Of a stretch of DNA of 60,811 bases, positions 28,001 through 35,180 are shown piece after piece. Numbering within the stretch: position 1 is the first letter of the stretch; each line of letters opens with the position of its first letter. Source of the stretch: Flavobacterium omnivorum (GTDB taxonomy: Bacteria; Bacteroidota; Bacteroidia; Flavobacteriales; Flavobacteriaceae); contig NZ_FNDB01000021.1 of NCBI RefSeq assembly GCF_900099915.1, positions 1 through 60,811 on the forward strand, given 5' to 3'. The position numbers were made by a program, and so were the translations under genes. The notes beneath the pieces were generated by a model. That model did no database searches. It was not told the origin of the DNA and was given only the letters and a program-made list of their open reading frames with translations.

Positions 28001-29242
28001 GGTTGCGAAAGTGCAAGAATTCCAGTTTTAATCAATATTCAAAATACTCCTACTCCAACAGGAAATACAAATCAAATGTTGTGTTCCAGTCAAAATCCAA
28101 CTTTAGACACCATCCAGATTTCTGGAACTTCTATAAAATGGTATAACTCCTCTGGAACGCTTTTAATTAATTCAACTTCTTTGCAAAACGGCATGACTTA
28201 TTATGCAACTCAAACTGTAAATAATTGCGAAAGCGAACGACTCGGAATCACCATTTCAATTGTAAATACGCCCGCTACTCCAACAGCAATTACAACTCAA
28301 TCTTTCTGTAAAAAAGAAAACGCAAGGCTGAGCACTATCCAAATAGCAGGACAAGACATAAAATGGTATGAAACTAATTTTAGTGCAATTAGTTTACCTA
28401 ATTCTACTTTACTTGAAAATAAGAAAAGCTATTATGCCTCACAAACTATAGGATGTGAAAGTGACAGAATTGCTGTTTTAATTCGAATTTATGACACTCC
28501 ACCTCCAACAGGAAACACTAATCAACAATTTTGTTTTGATGAAAATGCACAAATTTCTAATCTAAATATTTTGGGTTCCAATATGAAATGGTATGATGCC
28601 TTAACCAACGGAACGGTTTTAGCAGAAATAACTGTATTAACAAATGGCGTAACCTATTACGCTACGCAAACATTAAATGACTGCGAAAGTGAAAGAATAG
28701 CAATTACGGTAACAATTCAGGATACTCAAAGCCCCATTGGTAATCCAAACCAATCTTTCTGCATTCAAGAAAATGGAAAAATTAGCACTATATCTATTGA
28801 AGGTCAAAACATAAAATGGTACACAAGTCTTTCCTCATTAACTACATTATCTGAATCAATTGTACTTGAAAATGGAATGACTTATTACGCATCTCAAACT
28901 ATAAACAACTGCGAAAGTGAACGAACTCAGATAACAGTGAAGATTCTTGAAGCAACTAATGCGGGCTGTCTTGATTTAGTTTATGAGCTTCCCTACCCAA
29001 AATTCTTAACGCCAAACGGAGATGGGTTTAATGATTATTGGACCATTAATTTTGCTTATTTGAAACCTAATACCGGAATTAAAATCTTTGATCGTTATGG
29101 GAAATTATTAACAGTTCTAAATCAAAATGAAACTTGGAACGGAACTTATAATAATCAACAACTTCCCGCCACTGATTATTGGTTTGTAGTCACTCGAGCA
29201 GATGGAAATGAATACAAAGGGCATTTTAGTTTAAAACGATAA
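22034..29242 (+). CDS. Giant repetitive secreted protein with type B type IX secretion C-terminal domain
   Basis: The 2402-residue product starts with a Sec signal (MKLKVLLLFILFHQCIVVFSQ). An N-terminal region of about 580 residues contains a carbohydrate-binding or jelly-roll-like part (GSIVQGKRFKTNNENYLKF, GHFGYMYVDDICLL) and an Ig/PKD-like unit (YLWSTGGTSQSITV). Then come 18 tandem repeats of about 74 residues and five Ig-like repeats of about 76 residues. The last 80 or so residues form a gliding-motility-associated type B C-terminal domain (FLTPNGDGFNDYW, IFDRYGKLL, GTYNNQQLPATDYWFVV, GHFSLKR). That domain directs export through the type IX system. Cysteines at fixed repeat positions suggest one disulfide per unit. 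The overall form suggests a surface adhesin or SprB-like filament, which is inference. Confidence 0.93.
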   Translation: MKLKVLLLFILFHQCIVVFSQKTNPNSFNKILLEDKNGHLIQTLDEQNEFLKIREEKRKKEILNLKKVNLYLKTTASQQAVEMCTNGSLEQYETISGSNSLKNFLYTIGDPPGPTQCRSITNTANSYINRYDPNNMDIMATGVSSNLIDPFMGDIKAFDQYALKINYENSSTYGSIVQGKRFKTNNENYLKFNYKAVLQSVYDNSHTDNQAFVKARILDKNGVVVNEFCLVGDEKNCIFTKVPSQTSSYVTLYTANWQSGILDISSIPNNEEFTVEFMASRCGLGGHFGYMYVDDICLLHSTENLQGSVELDPLNKVCPSLPISVCGNYTIPNSGGISSSVKKITLNVYNSNNVSVYSTSTTSSLDTTNKKFCFTLNATDFPNSTNANYNVGVQVDYDITGTSCTGTTFNSATDPDANSGWDISFLNCTSSCNINVTTAKISQCDANRDGSENFDLSKLNSLVVTSTTGLSFSYYKNYNDAQANLNAIANFSSYPSSSASIFVRVSKDATCYKIISASLEVKNPTANITGILNVCSGSTVLTASLGSSYLWSTGGTSQSITVTSTGNYSVTVTDSFGCSSDASVSIEPSQTAVSPILQITQPSCFSTTGSIKVTSAASEYSFDDGLTWSKNDTNSNLYPGTYLVKIKTINGCTSYSQSVTITSVSTSYPNYNYTNPLFCGDAGSITITTPSAYYSFDDGVTWVNYATATNLLPGNYKIRIKDLQGCISSANNVLISSNTLETATYTIIQPACSIAGSITINTISDFYTFDGGTTWVTSNTMSNLSTGSYSLGIKNALGCTSYYTYVYLNDFQYSYPEYTTEQPVCGSNGSITITTVADSYSFDDGVTWTNNNVASLPHGNYPVKVKNSSGCISAANYVYLYQPYLYTPIISLEQPTCGVNGKITVNSLSDFYSFDDGVTWTTLNNKSLPPGYYNIIIKNSIGCTSYPTGAYLNNPNIAVPNFTVSQPTCTTAGSITINTIADFYSFDGGDTWGTTPTLSNINSYGYYNISIKNSLGCVSENIGIPINNPSLPDPDYIVTNPSCGNIGNITFNSTADYYSIDYGTTWSTNSIFNNLSSGYYYLLVKKADCTSKYISVYLDSTHLASPKYTITQPSCGTKGSITITTTADFYSIDGQTWITSPTFSNLSSGYYYPYIKNAQGCISNSSFANIQTFYLPSPTFTSIQPTCGNGGSITFTATAAQYSIDGGNTWNTNPVFTNLNSGSYYLVLKNAAGCTSYLYDTYANLNPYYLPNPDFTFIQPTCGTNGSITIATVADSYSFDGGTTWTTNPTLSGLTSGYYNIVIKNATGCKSYGISIYINPFYLPNPNVKVIQPSCENGGSITVTTPADQYSFDGGTTWSTNPILLNPTSSSYTIVIKNTAGCKSQPQYYYINKYYLPTPNVTSIQPTCSSPYGTIIINTTADQYSFDNGVTWTTNPMKKNLAGGSYTVVIKNTLGCVSYGSYAYIDIPPAIPPAPAVQIVQPSSCGATDGSITITTTALSYSFNDGNSWTTNPTKINVGAGTYIIKIKTYSYSCESSTTVVNLSSGTTIAAPAYTSTQPNCSSAKGSITIATTAATYSYDNGLTYVFSNTKTDLSPGIYFIKIKNLAGCVSDAATVTISTLSALPAPAYKASQPDCTNFTGSLSIDTVADLYSFDNGITFGTSNTKSNVAPGTYNLMIKYNSGCISLSAPVTIDAAPTIPAAPQVVVTNPIGCTSSTGSIMVSTVANLYSFDDGLTWNTTNTASLSPGNYLIRIKYTNGCPSIAYAATINTPPNAPSTPILNVSQPVSCSNPFGSISITSAAYQYSFDNGANYSTNPISGNLVAGTYLVRVKNSSGCESVALSVKINPPTDYPVNPKFTTIQPDCNNLKGTIIITDIAAEYSFDNGVTWKTNTMQSNLDPGTYYLKAKNSIGCISNATTATLIPFTNFTPKPTLTNPQIFCIQQNPTLSEISITGQNIKWYDNLTNGTPLSNTAPLQNGTTYHASQTINGCESARIPVLINIQNTPTPTGNTNQMLCSSQNPTLDTIQISGTSIKWYNSSGTLLINSTSLQNGMTYYATQTVNNCESERLGITISIVNTPATPTAITTQSFCKKENARLSTIQIAGQDIKWYETNFSAISLPNSTLLENKKSYYASQTIGCESDRIAVLIRIYDTPPPTGNTNQQFCFDENAQISNLNILGSNMKWYDALTNGTVLAEITVLTNGVTYYATQTLNDCESERIAITVTIQDTQSPIGNPNQSFCIQENGKISTISIEGQNIKWYTSLSSLTTLSESIVLENGMTYYASQTINNCESERTQITVKILEATNAGCLDLVYELPYPKFLTPNGDGFNDYWTINFAYLKPNTGIKIFDRYGKLLTVLNQNETWNGTYNNQQLPATDYWFVVTRADGNEYKGHFSLKR
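23818..27795 (+). repeat. 18 tandem ~74-residue repeats inside the giant protein gene
   Basis: Each unit follows the pattern QPxCGxxGSITIxTxADxYSFDxGxTWxTNPxxxNLxxGxYxxxIKNxxGCxS. The units begin near 23818 and end near 27795, about 221 bases per unit. DNA identity between units is moderate, so this is an old expansion rather than a recent slippage array. The pattern is SprB-repeat-like. Confidence 0.85.
27821..28953 (+). repeat. Five Ig-like ~76-residue repeats inside the giant protein gene
   Basis: The pattern is TPxPTGNTNQxFC, then IxGxxIKWYD, LxNGxTYYASQT and CESERIxVTIxI. Five units follow the 18-repeat block and lead into the type IX sorting domain. They resemble Ig-like domains seen before type B sorting domains in Bacteroidetes adhesins. 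Confidence 0.8.
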
Positions 29243-29244
29243 AA

Positions 29245-29276
29245 AAAGGTCGGCTGAAAACTTTCAATCGACCTTT
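29245..29276. terminator. Bidirectional terminator between convergent genes
   Basis: AAAGGTCG pairs with CGACCTTT, and an inner TGAAA/TTTCA continues the stem after a two-base internal bulge. The minus strand has a T-run of seven after the stem; the plus strand has a weaker TTTCTCTTTT. It serves the genes ending at 29242 and 29299. Confidence 0.8.
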
Positions 29277-29298
29277 CTCTTTTAAAATATTTTAAAAT

Positions 29299-30582
29299 TT
29301 AAAATTTATGCTCCTCTTTACTAATCACCAATAATGCAAACAAGGAAATAGAAGCCGCTATGGTCAGATAATATCCAACATAAGTCAAACTATAAGTGCT
29401 TGCTAACCAAATCGCAATCATAGGTGCAAAAGCAGCTCCCAAAATTCCAGCTAAGTTAAAGGTCAAAGAGGCTCCAGAATACCGAACGGCAGTGGGAAAT
29501 AATTCAGACAAAAATGTACCTAAGGGACCATACGTAAATCCCATTAAAGCCATTCCTGTACATAAAAATACAGTGATCATGACCGAACTTCCTGAGTTTA
29601 GAAAATAAGAAAATGCAAAACCAAACACCGCAATAGCAGTTGTGGCAATAATCAGCATTGTACGTCGACCAATTATATCAGCAACTACGGCTGAAATTGG
29701 AATAAACACTGCAAAAAATAAAACAGAGAACAACTGAATCAATAAGAAATCTCTTTTTGCAAAACCTAAGTCGGATGTAGCCCAACTCAATGTAAAGACT
29801 GTCATTAAATAAAAAACTAAAAAGGTAGTCACGGCAGCAAAAGTCCCAAAAATTAATTGGTTTTTATACGATTTAATCAGCGTTAAAAAGGGGATTTTTA
29901 CCTCTTCCTGTTCTTTTTTTGAGTTTTCAAAAGACGGAGTTTCAGTGATCTTAGTTCGGATATAAAAACCTACTATAACCAAAAGCGAACTCGCTATAAA
30001 GGGAATACGCCAACCGTAATTCATAAAATCTTCATTGCTCAAAGTATCAGTCAAGAGTAAAAATGTCCCACCAGATAACAACAATCCTATGGGAGCACCA
30101 AGCTGTGGAAACATACCATACCAAGCCCTTTTATTAGGTGGGGCATTTTCAATAGCTAACAATACCGCTCCTCCCCACTCGCCTCCTAATCCAACACCTT
30201 GCCCAAATCGACACAACATCAACAACAAAGGAGCCGCAACTCCAATACTGGCATAACTGGGCAAAAAACCAATAGCTACCGTAGAAATTCCCATAGTCAA
30301 TAATGCAGCAACCAAAGTAAATTTACGTCCTATTTTATCTCCATAATGTCCAAAAAATGCGGAACCAAGCGGACGCGATAAAAAAGCAATTGAAAAAGTG
30401 GCTAATGATTGTAAAGTCGCCAAGGTGTTATCTGAACTTGGAAAGAATAATTGTGGAAAAACCAATACAGCGGCATTCGCATAAATATAAAAATCAAAAA
30501 ACTCTATCGTGGTACCAATTAAACTGCCAAAAAGAACATGTTTTACTGAGTTTTTGGCGGTAAGCCTTGAATTATCTTTCAT
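29299..30582 (-). CDS. MFS transporter, metabolite:H+ symporter (MHS) family
   Basis: The 427-residue integral membrane protein has about 12 hydrophobic helices. The early sequence GTTIEFFDFYIYANAAVLVFP and the motif A loop GHYGDKIGRKFTL between helices 2 and 3 are typical of the MHS subfamily, which includes shikimate, proline/betaine and 2-oxoglutarate symporters. Further MHS-like segments are LCRFGQGVGLGGEWGGAVLL, GWRIPF and LGTFLSELFPTAVRYSG. The substrate cannot be deduced and no metabolic partner gene is adjacent. It is convergent with the giant protein gene. Confidence 0.9.
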   Translation of the reverse strand: MKDNSRLTAKNSVKHVLFGSLIGTTIEFFDFYIYANAAVLVFPQLFFPSSDNTLATLQSLATFSIAFLSRPLGSAFFGHYGDKIGRKFTLVAALLTMGISTVAIGFLPSYASIGVAAPLLLMLCRFGQGVGLGGEWGGAVLLAIENAPPNKRAWYGMFPQLGAPIGLLLSGGTFLLLTDTLSNEDFMNYGWRIPFIASSLLVIVGFYIRTKITETPSFENSKKEQEEVKIPFLTLIKSYKNQLIFGTFAAVTTFLVFYLMTVFTLSWATSDLGFAKRDFLLIQLFSVLFFAVFIPISAVVADIIGRRTMLIIATTAIAVFGFAFSYFLNSGSSVMITVFLCTGMALMGFTYGPLGTFLSELFPTAVRYSGASLTFNLAGILGAAFAPMIAIWLASTYSLTYVGYYLTIAASISLFALLVISKEEHKF

Positions 30583-30686
30583 AAGATTGTTAAAAATATT
30601 TCAATAAAAATGATACTATTTTTCGAAAGTAACAAATTAATAATTCCAATAAATAATGGTAAATTAGCAACATATAAAACTTTATT

Positions 30687-32276
30687 ATGCCAACCGACTG
30701 TATCAGCTATCAGAATTCCGGATATTTTTCTCCTTTGATGAATGATTATTTAGACCATAAAACCAACTTATCATCCTTATATAACAGATTTCCAACACTT
30801 GAAAGCTTTGAAGCTCAAATTCTCGAAAAGCAAAACACCTTTGATAACGCTTCCCGAGAAACGCTAGTTACTGTTTTACAAAAACAATATTTAAAAGTTG
30901 AAACTTCCGCAATAACACAACAAAATATTAAGGATTTAGCACTTCACAATACATTTACCGTTACCACTGGGCATCAATTAAACTTATTCAGCGGACCGCT
31001 TTATTTCTTGTACAAAATCATTTCGACTATTAATTTAACAACCGAATTAAAATCAAAATATCCAACCTATAATTTTGTACCTATTTACTGGATGGCAACC
31101 GAAGACCATGATTTTGAAGAAATCAATTATTTCAATTTTAAAGGAAAAAAATTCCGTTGGAATAAAGAAAGCAGAGGCCCCGTAGGACGATTATCTACTG
31201 ATGGTTTAGCTGATTTCCTAGAAGTATACAAACTGGAATTGGGTTCCAATACGAATGCCGAAACTTTAAAAAAATTATTTGAAGATTCCTATCTTGCTCA
31301 CAACAACCTAGCAGATGCAACACGTTTTTTGGCAAATGCACTTTTTGGCATGTATGGATTAGTCATTTTGGATGCCGATAATGCCAATTTAAAACGCCAT
31401 TTCATTCCATTTGTAAAAGAAGAATTACTACACCAATCCTCCCACCAATTAGTAGTAGAAACTGCCGAAAAATTAAAAGAATATACGATTCAAGTTAATC
31501 CCCGTGAAATAAATTTGTTTTACATCGAGGATAATGTTCGCGAACGTATTGTTTTTGAAGATGGGAAATACAAAGTAAATCATACAAAAATTGAGTTTTC
31601 TGAAACAGAAATTCTAACATTATTAGAAAATCATCCAGAGAAATTCAGTCCTAACGTGATTATGCGACCATTATATCAGGAAGTGATTTTACCTAATCTA
31701 TGCTACATTGGTGGGGGCGGAGAAATTGCCTATTGGTTAGAGCTAAAATCCTTTTTTGCTGCTGCAAAAGTAACTTTTCCAATGCTATTGCTAAGAAACT
31801 CTGTCCTATTGGCAACTGAAAAACAAGCTAAAAAAGCAGACAAATTAGAATTGAATTGGGGGAATTTATTTTCAAAACAGGCCCATTTAGTAACTACTAA
31901 AACCAAAGAATTATCAGATTTCCCAATCGATTTAGCCGATTTAAAAGCGCAATTACAAAAACAATTTAGTATTCTTTATGATGTTTCGAACAAAACGGAC
32001 GAATCTTTCCTTGGAGCTGTAAAAGCACAAGAAAAAAAACAAATCAAGGGTTTAGACAATCTAGAAAAACGTCTGCTAAAAGCTCAAAAAAGAAAATTAA
32101 ATGACGTGTTAGAACGCATTACAAACTTACAAAGTGAGCTGTTCCCTAACCAAAGTTTACAAGAGCGCCAAACTAATTTTTCGGAATTTTATTTGGAATA
32201 CGGCGAAAATCTGATTCCAACCTTGATTAAACAACTCAAACCATTGGACAATCAATTTGATATTATTGTACTTTAA
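30687..32276 (+). CDS. bshC: Putative cysteine ligase BshC (bacillithiol biosynthesis)
   Basis: The 529-residue protein matches the length and landmarks of BshC, which is thought to add cysteine to glucosaminyl-malate in the last step of bacillithiol synthesis. Recognisable parts are the TVTTGHQLNLFSGPLYFLYK segment with the HxGH-like nucleotide region, VPIYWMATEDHDFEEINYF, GRLSTDG, the NVIMRPLYQEVILPNLCYIGGGGEIAYWLELK stretch and a C-terminal coiled coil. The start MPTDCISYQNSGYFSPL is as in relatives. The other bacillithiol genes (bshA, bshB) are not in the window. Confidence 0.93.
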   Translation: MPTDCISYQNSGYFSPLMNDYLDHKTNLSSLYNRFPTLESFEAQILEKQNTFDNASRETLVTVLQKQYLKVETSAITQQNIKDLALHNTFTVTTGHQLNLFSGPLYFLYKIISTINLTTELKSKYPTYNFVPIYWMATEDHDFEEINYFNFKGKKFRWNKESRGPVGRLSTDGLADFLEVYKLELGSNTNAETLKKLFEDSYLAHNNLADATRFLANALFGMYGLVILDADNANLKRHFIPFVKEELLHQSSHQLVVETAEKLKEYTIQVNPREINLFYIEDNVRERIVFEDGKYKVNHTKIEFSETEILTLLENHPEKFSPNVIMRPLYQEVILPNLCYIGGGGEIAYWLELKSFFAAAKVTFPMLLLRNSVLLATEKQAKKADKLELNWGNLFSKQAHLVTTKTKELSDFPIDLADLKAQLQKQFSILYDVSNKTDESFLGAVKAQEKKQIKGLDNLEKRLLKAQKRKLNDVLERITNLQSELFPNQSLQERQTNFSEFYLEYGENLIPTLIKQLKPLDNQFDIIVL

Positions 32277-32304
32277 TCAGATAACCTTTATTTGAATGCC
32301 GAAT

Positions 32305-32339
32305 TTGTAAAAATATTCAATAAAAAAATACTATTTTTG
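32305..32339 (+). promoter_or_regulatory. ndk promoter
   Basis: TTG (32305-32307), a 24-base spacer and TATTTTTG (32332-32339) precede the ndk ATG by 23 bases. The spacer is one base longer than the usual range. Confidence 0.6.
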
Positions 32340-32362
32340 CACAAAATTTAAAAAAATAAAAG

Positions 32363-32782
32363 ATGGCTACTAATAGAACATTTACAATGATTAAGCCTGA
32401 TGCTGTTGCTAACGGACACATCGGAAACATACTTGCAATGATTACAAATGCAGGTTTCAAAATCGTTTCTTTGAAATTAACACAATTAACTATTGCTGAT
32501 GCTCAAGCTTTTTACGAAGTACACGCTGCAAGACCTTTCTACGGTGAATTAGTTGAGTTCATGTCAAGAGGACCAATTGTTGCTGCTATTTTAGAAAAAG
32601 ACAATGCAGTTGAAGATTTCAGAACTTTAATTGGTGCTACAAACCCAGCTGAAGCTGCTGAAGGAACGATCCGTAAAGCATACGCCACTTCTATTGGTGA
32701 AAATGCAGTTCACGGTTCTGATAGCGATGAAAATGCAGCTATCGAAGGTGCTTTCCATTTTGCTGGAAGAGAGCAGTTCTAG
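32363..32782 (+). CDS. ndk: Nucleoside diphosphate kinase
   Basis: The 139-residue enzyme transfers the gamma phosphate between nucleoside triphosphates and diphosphates by a ping-pong mechanism. It shows the [11 protein letters not shown] start, the [16 protein letters not shown] region and the active-site histidine H117 in [14 protein letters not shown]. The length is standard. It has its own promoter and a strong terminator. Confidence 0.98.
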   Translation: MATNRTFTMIKPDAVANGHIGNILAMITNAGFKIVSLKLTQLTIADAQAFYEVHAARPFYGELVEFMSRGPIVAAILEKDNAVEDFRTLIGATNPAEAAEGTIRKAYATSIGENAVHGSDSDENAAIEGAFHFAGREQF

Positions 32783-32832
32783 TATTCCGTTTTCAGTCGC
32801 AATTGACAGTTACGAATTATAATAAATTAGAA

Positions 32833-32864
32833 AATCCCGTTTCAAAATTGAAACGGGATTTTTT
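32833..32864 (+). terminator. ndk terminator
   Basis: AATCCCGTTTCA and TGAAACGGGATT form a 12-bp perfect stem with a 4-base loop, then T7. It can also act on the minus strand for the gene ending at 32914. Confidence 0.92.
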
Positions 32865-32913
32865 TATATCAAAAATCTGAAATCTAAAATCGTTAATCAA
32901 CAATCTAAAATCA

Positions 32914-33210
32914 CTACCTCAAAACTACGTCTTTTACCACATCACGTCTTAATTCTTCATTAATCATCGCCACTATTTTAGACTTTCCGTGACTTAATTC
33001 TTCCCGCAAAACAGACGAAGTCAACTCAACATACAACGTACTTCCTTTTAAAACAACATTATTCGTATAACTGTTCACGCCATTACCCATTAAGTTTTTC
33101 CAAGCGTCTTTCACGTCAATTTGATCCATTCCGGGTTGCAGTTTATTCACTTGGATTATTTGTTTCAAAACATCCCCTATCGTACTCTGATTATTTAGTC
33201 GTTTTGCCAT
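32914..33210 (-). CDS. DUF721 family protein
   Basis: The 98-residue protein has the DUF721/DciA-like layout: an N-terminal helix with IGDVLKQIIQ, the DAWKNLMGNGVNSYTNNVVL core, and LYVELTSSVLREELSHGKSKIVAMINEEL. DciA in other bacteria helps load the replicative helicase. Bacteroidetes DUF721 proteins are short relatives and the same role is only possible. The start overlaps the end of the upstream lipoprotein gene by 20 bases, so translation is probably coupled. Confidence 0.85.
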   Translation of the reverse strand: MAKRLNNQSTIGDVLKQIIQVNKLQPGMDQIDVKDAWKNLMGNGVNSYTNNVVLKGSTLYVELTSSVLREELSHGKSKIVAMINEELRRDVVKDVVLR

Positions 33211-33631
33211 CGCCCAGTAAATTTATTGGTGTTGCTTTTTTGTAATGGTATTCTACTTTTTCCTTGTTCAACAGTACTAATTCTTCCGCTGATACAGCAA
33301 TCAACTCCTCACTCCACTTCATATAAGGCGTAGAATAATCTAAGAATACTTTGTCATCCGCAAATCGAACTGTTACGTTTTCATACGTATCGTTCACCAC
33401 AAACGTACCGTTTAATTGCGGCATCACTTTCTTCCGAATCCCTTTATTATTCTTTAATTCGAAATAATCATACACCTCATTCATCCTGTATTCTTTGTCC
33501 TTTATGGAATCAAAAACTACCTTCTCCACTTCCCAATATCCATTTATTTTTGAAATATCTTCTGGCTTTACCTTTTGCTGACACCCCATAAAAAGAAATG
33601 CTAAAAATAGAATGCTAACTGTTTTTTTCAT
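33191..33631 (-). CDS. Small lipoprotein, lipocalin-like
   Basis: The 146-residue protein has a lipoprotein signal with lipobox FLFMGCQQ, so Cys17 is the probable anchor. The mature part is beta-rich with the pattern NGYWEVEKVVF, a turn with NEVYDYFEL, GTFVVNDTYENVTVRF and YHYKKATP. This resembles lipocalin-like stress or quality-control lipoproteins of Bacteroidetes, but no signature proves it. It is translated just before DUF721 with a 20-base overlap. A structured repeat element lies upstream on the same strand. Confidence 0.75.
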   Translation of the reverse strand: MKKTVSILFLAFLFMGCQQKVKPEDISKINGYWEVEKVVFDSIKDKEYRMNEVYDYFELKNNKGIRKKVMPQLNGTFVVNDTYENVTVRFADDKVFLDYSTPYMKWSEELIAVSAEELVLLNKEKVEYHYKKATPINLLGDGKTTK

Positions 33632-33648
33632 AATACTAATTATTTTTA

Positions 33649-33775
33649 GGAGCTGTTTCCTGCTTTACGCTTCAATCTTTTTACCCGCTGAAAAAGCGGC
33701 TAAAAAGGATTTACGCTACAAACGAAGTTCACTGAACTCCTCTGAAAATAAAAGTACAGTGAAGTAATCAGGGCT
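33649..33775 (-). repeat. Structured intergenic element, copy B
   Basis: Read on the minus strand it begins AGCCCTGATTACTTCACTG and ends AGCAGGAAACAGCTCC, like copy A at 5364. In the middle, AAATCCTTTTTAGCCGCT pairs with AGCGGGTAAAAAGATTG around a short loop. An extra insertion with GAAGTTCACTGAACTCC makes it about 58 bases longer than copy A. It lies 18 bases before the lipoprotein start. Confidence 0.65.
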
Positions 33776-33916
33776 AGTGAATTCGTGATAAATCGCGTTT
33801 ATTCTAGATACAAAGTTACTCTTATTAACTTCAAAGAAAACAAAAATTTCAGAAACACTTTAAACTATTTTCTATATTTTTGGTGGTAAAGGAATTAGAA
33901 CTAAATCAGTAGCAAG

Positions 33917-34993
33917 ATGTCAAAAATAATCTACAGTTTCTTCATCATATTATTGTGTAGCAGCTGCAGTTCTGAAACCACGGAATCAGTTCCTTCTCCA
34001 CCAACAACAGAAATCCTTTATTTCCCGCCTTTAACTGGTACCACTTGGGAAACAAAATCAATTGCAAGTTTAGGTTGGAAACAAACCGCTGTGCAACCGA
34101 TACTAGATTATTTAGAACTCAAAAAGTCAAAATCTTTTATCATTCTTGTCAACGGAAGAATCGTAATGGAAAATTATTTTAACGGTCATGACGCCAATAG
34201 TTTTTGGTATTGGGCAAGCGCCGGAAAAACCCTAACCTCAACTGTAACAGGAATAGCACAACAAGATAACCTCATCAACATCAATACTAAAGTTTCACAA
34301 TACATAGGAACCGGTTGGACGAGTTTGCCTTTAGCCAAAGAAAATTTGATTACTAGCAAACACTTACTCAACATGACTTCCGGATTAGAAGATAGTACCG
34401 ATGATGTTGATCCAGTAAACCTTAAATACAAAGCAGATGCAGGAACGCGTTGGGCCTATCATAATGCATATGTAAAATTACAAGATGTAATTGCGCAAGC
34501 CAGCGGACAAACCTGGAATTCCTATTTCAATACCAAATTGAAAGATAAGATAGGAATGGATGGCGCTTGGTTTCAATTAGGCAATAATTCAGTTTATGGA
34601 AGTAATACACGCTCCATGGCGCGTTTTGGACTTTTAATCTACAACAAAGGAAAATGGGTAAGTAACACGATAGTGAATGAAAACTTTTTAAATGAAGCTA
34701 CAAACACTTCACAAACAATCAATCTAGGATACGGCTATTTATGGTGGTTGAATGGAAAATCAAGTTACCATTTACCACAAAGCCAATTGCAGTTCACTGG
34801 TAGTTTGATACCAACAGCTCCAACCGATATGTATATGGCATTGGGTAAAAACGATCAAAAAATATACATAGTTCCAAGCAAGAAAATGGTCGTTATCCGA
34901 ATGGGAGATGTTGCAAATCCAGATAATCCAACTTTTGCTTTATCCGATTTTGATGCAGTTTTATGGCAAAAAATAAGTGCTTTGTACCAATAA
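33917..34993 (+). CDS. Serine hydrolase, beta-lactamase-related lipoprotein
   Basis: The 358 residues start with a lipoprotein signal (LLCSSCSS). The class C beta-lactamase/penicillin-binding fold is shown by S101-A-G-K104 as the SxxK nucleophile motif (WASAGKTLT), Y181-H-N183 as the YxN motif, and helices around STVTGIAQQDNLININTKVSQYI. Enzymes of this family are serine esterases, peptidases or amide hydrolases. An antibiotic-inactivating role is not implied by these motifs. It is a single gene, and its substrate is unknown. Confidence 0.88.
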   Translation: MSKIIYSFFIILLCSSCSSETTESVPSPPTTEILYFPPLTGTTWETKSIASLGWKQTAVQPILDYLELKKSKSFIILVNGRIVMENYFNGHDANSFWYWASAGKTLTSTVTGIAQQDNLININTKVSQYIGTGWTSLPLAKENLITSKHLLNMTSGLEDSTDDVDPVNLKYKADAGTRWAYHNAYVKLQDVIAQASGQTWNSYFNTKLKDKIGMDGAWFQLGNNSVYGSNTRSMARFGLLIYNKGKWVSNTIVNENFLNEATNTSQTINLGYGYLWWLNGKSSYHLPQSQLQFTGSLIPTAPTDMYMALGKNDQKIYIVPSKKMVVIRMGDVANPDNPTFALSDFDAVLWQKISALYQ

Positions 34994-34995
34994 AA

Positions 34996-35172
34996 CTACT
35001 TGCTTTTCAAACGTCTCATAAAACCCAAAACAAAGAAAACCAAACCTATTATCAATAAAAAATAATAGAAAGCAAGACTTTTATCTCGGACAAGGTTGGC
35101 CAATATAAAAGAAATGATACTCACTAAATAAAGATACATCGGAGGTGTATTTTTCAACGAAGAGAAATCCAT
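34996..35172 (-). CDS. Small membrane protein (58 residues) downstream of ftsY
   Basis: An ATG at 35172 opens a 58-codon frame ending with TAG at 34996. It encodes two hydrophobic helices separated by ANLVRDKS (MYLYLVSIISFILA and FYYFLLIIGLVFFVLGFM), then a basic tail RRLKSK. It starts eight bases after the ftsY stop on the same strand, so it is probably translated from the ftsY transcript. I recognise no family. Confidence 0.7.
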   Translation of the reverse strand: MDFSSLKNTPPMYLYLVSIISFILANLVRDKSLAFYYFLLIIGLVFFVLGFMRRLKSK

Positions 35173-35180
35173 TCTAATTA

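Noticed and set aside
33917..34993. Serine hydrolase considered as an antibiotic-resistance beta-lactamase
   Set aside because: The SxxK and YxN motifs are shared by many esterases and peptidases, and nothing in the sequence or context points to resistance.
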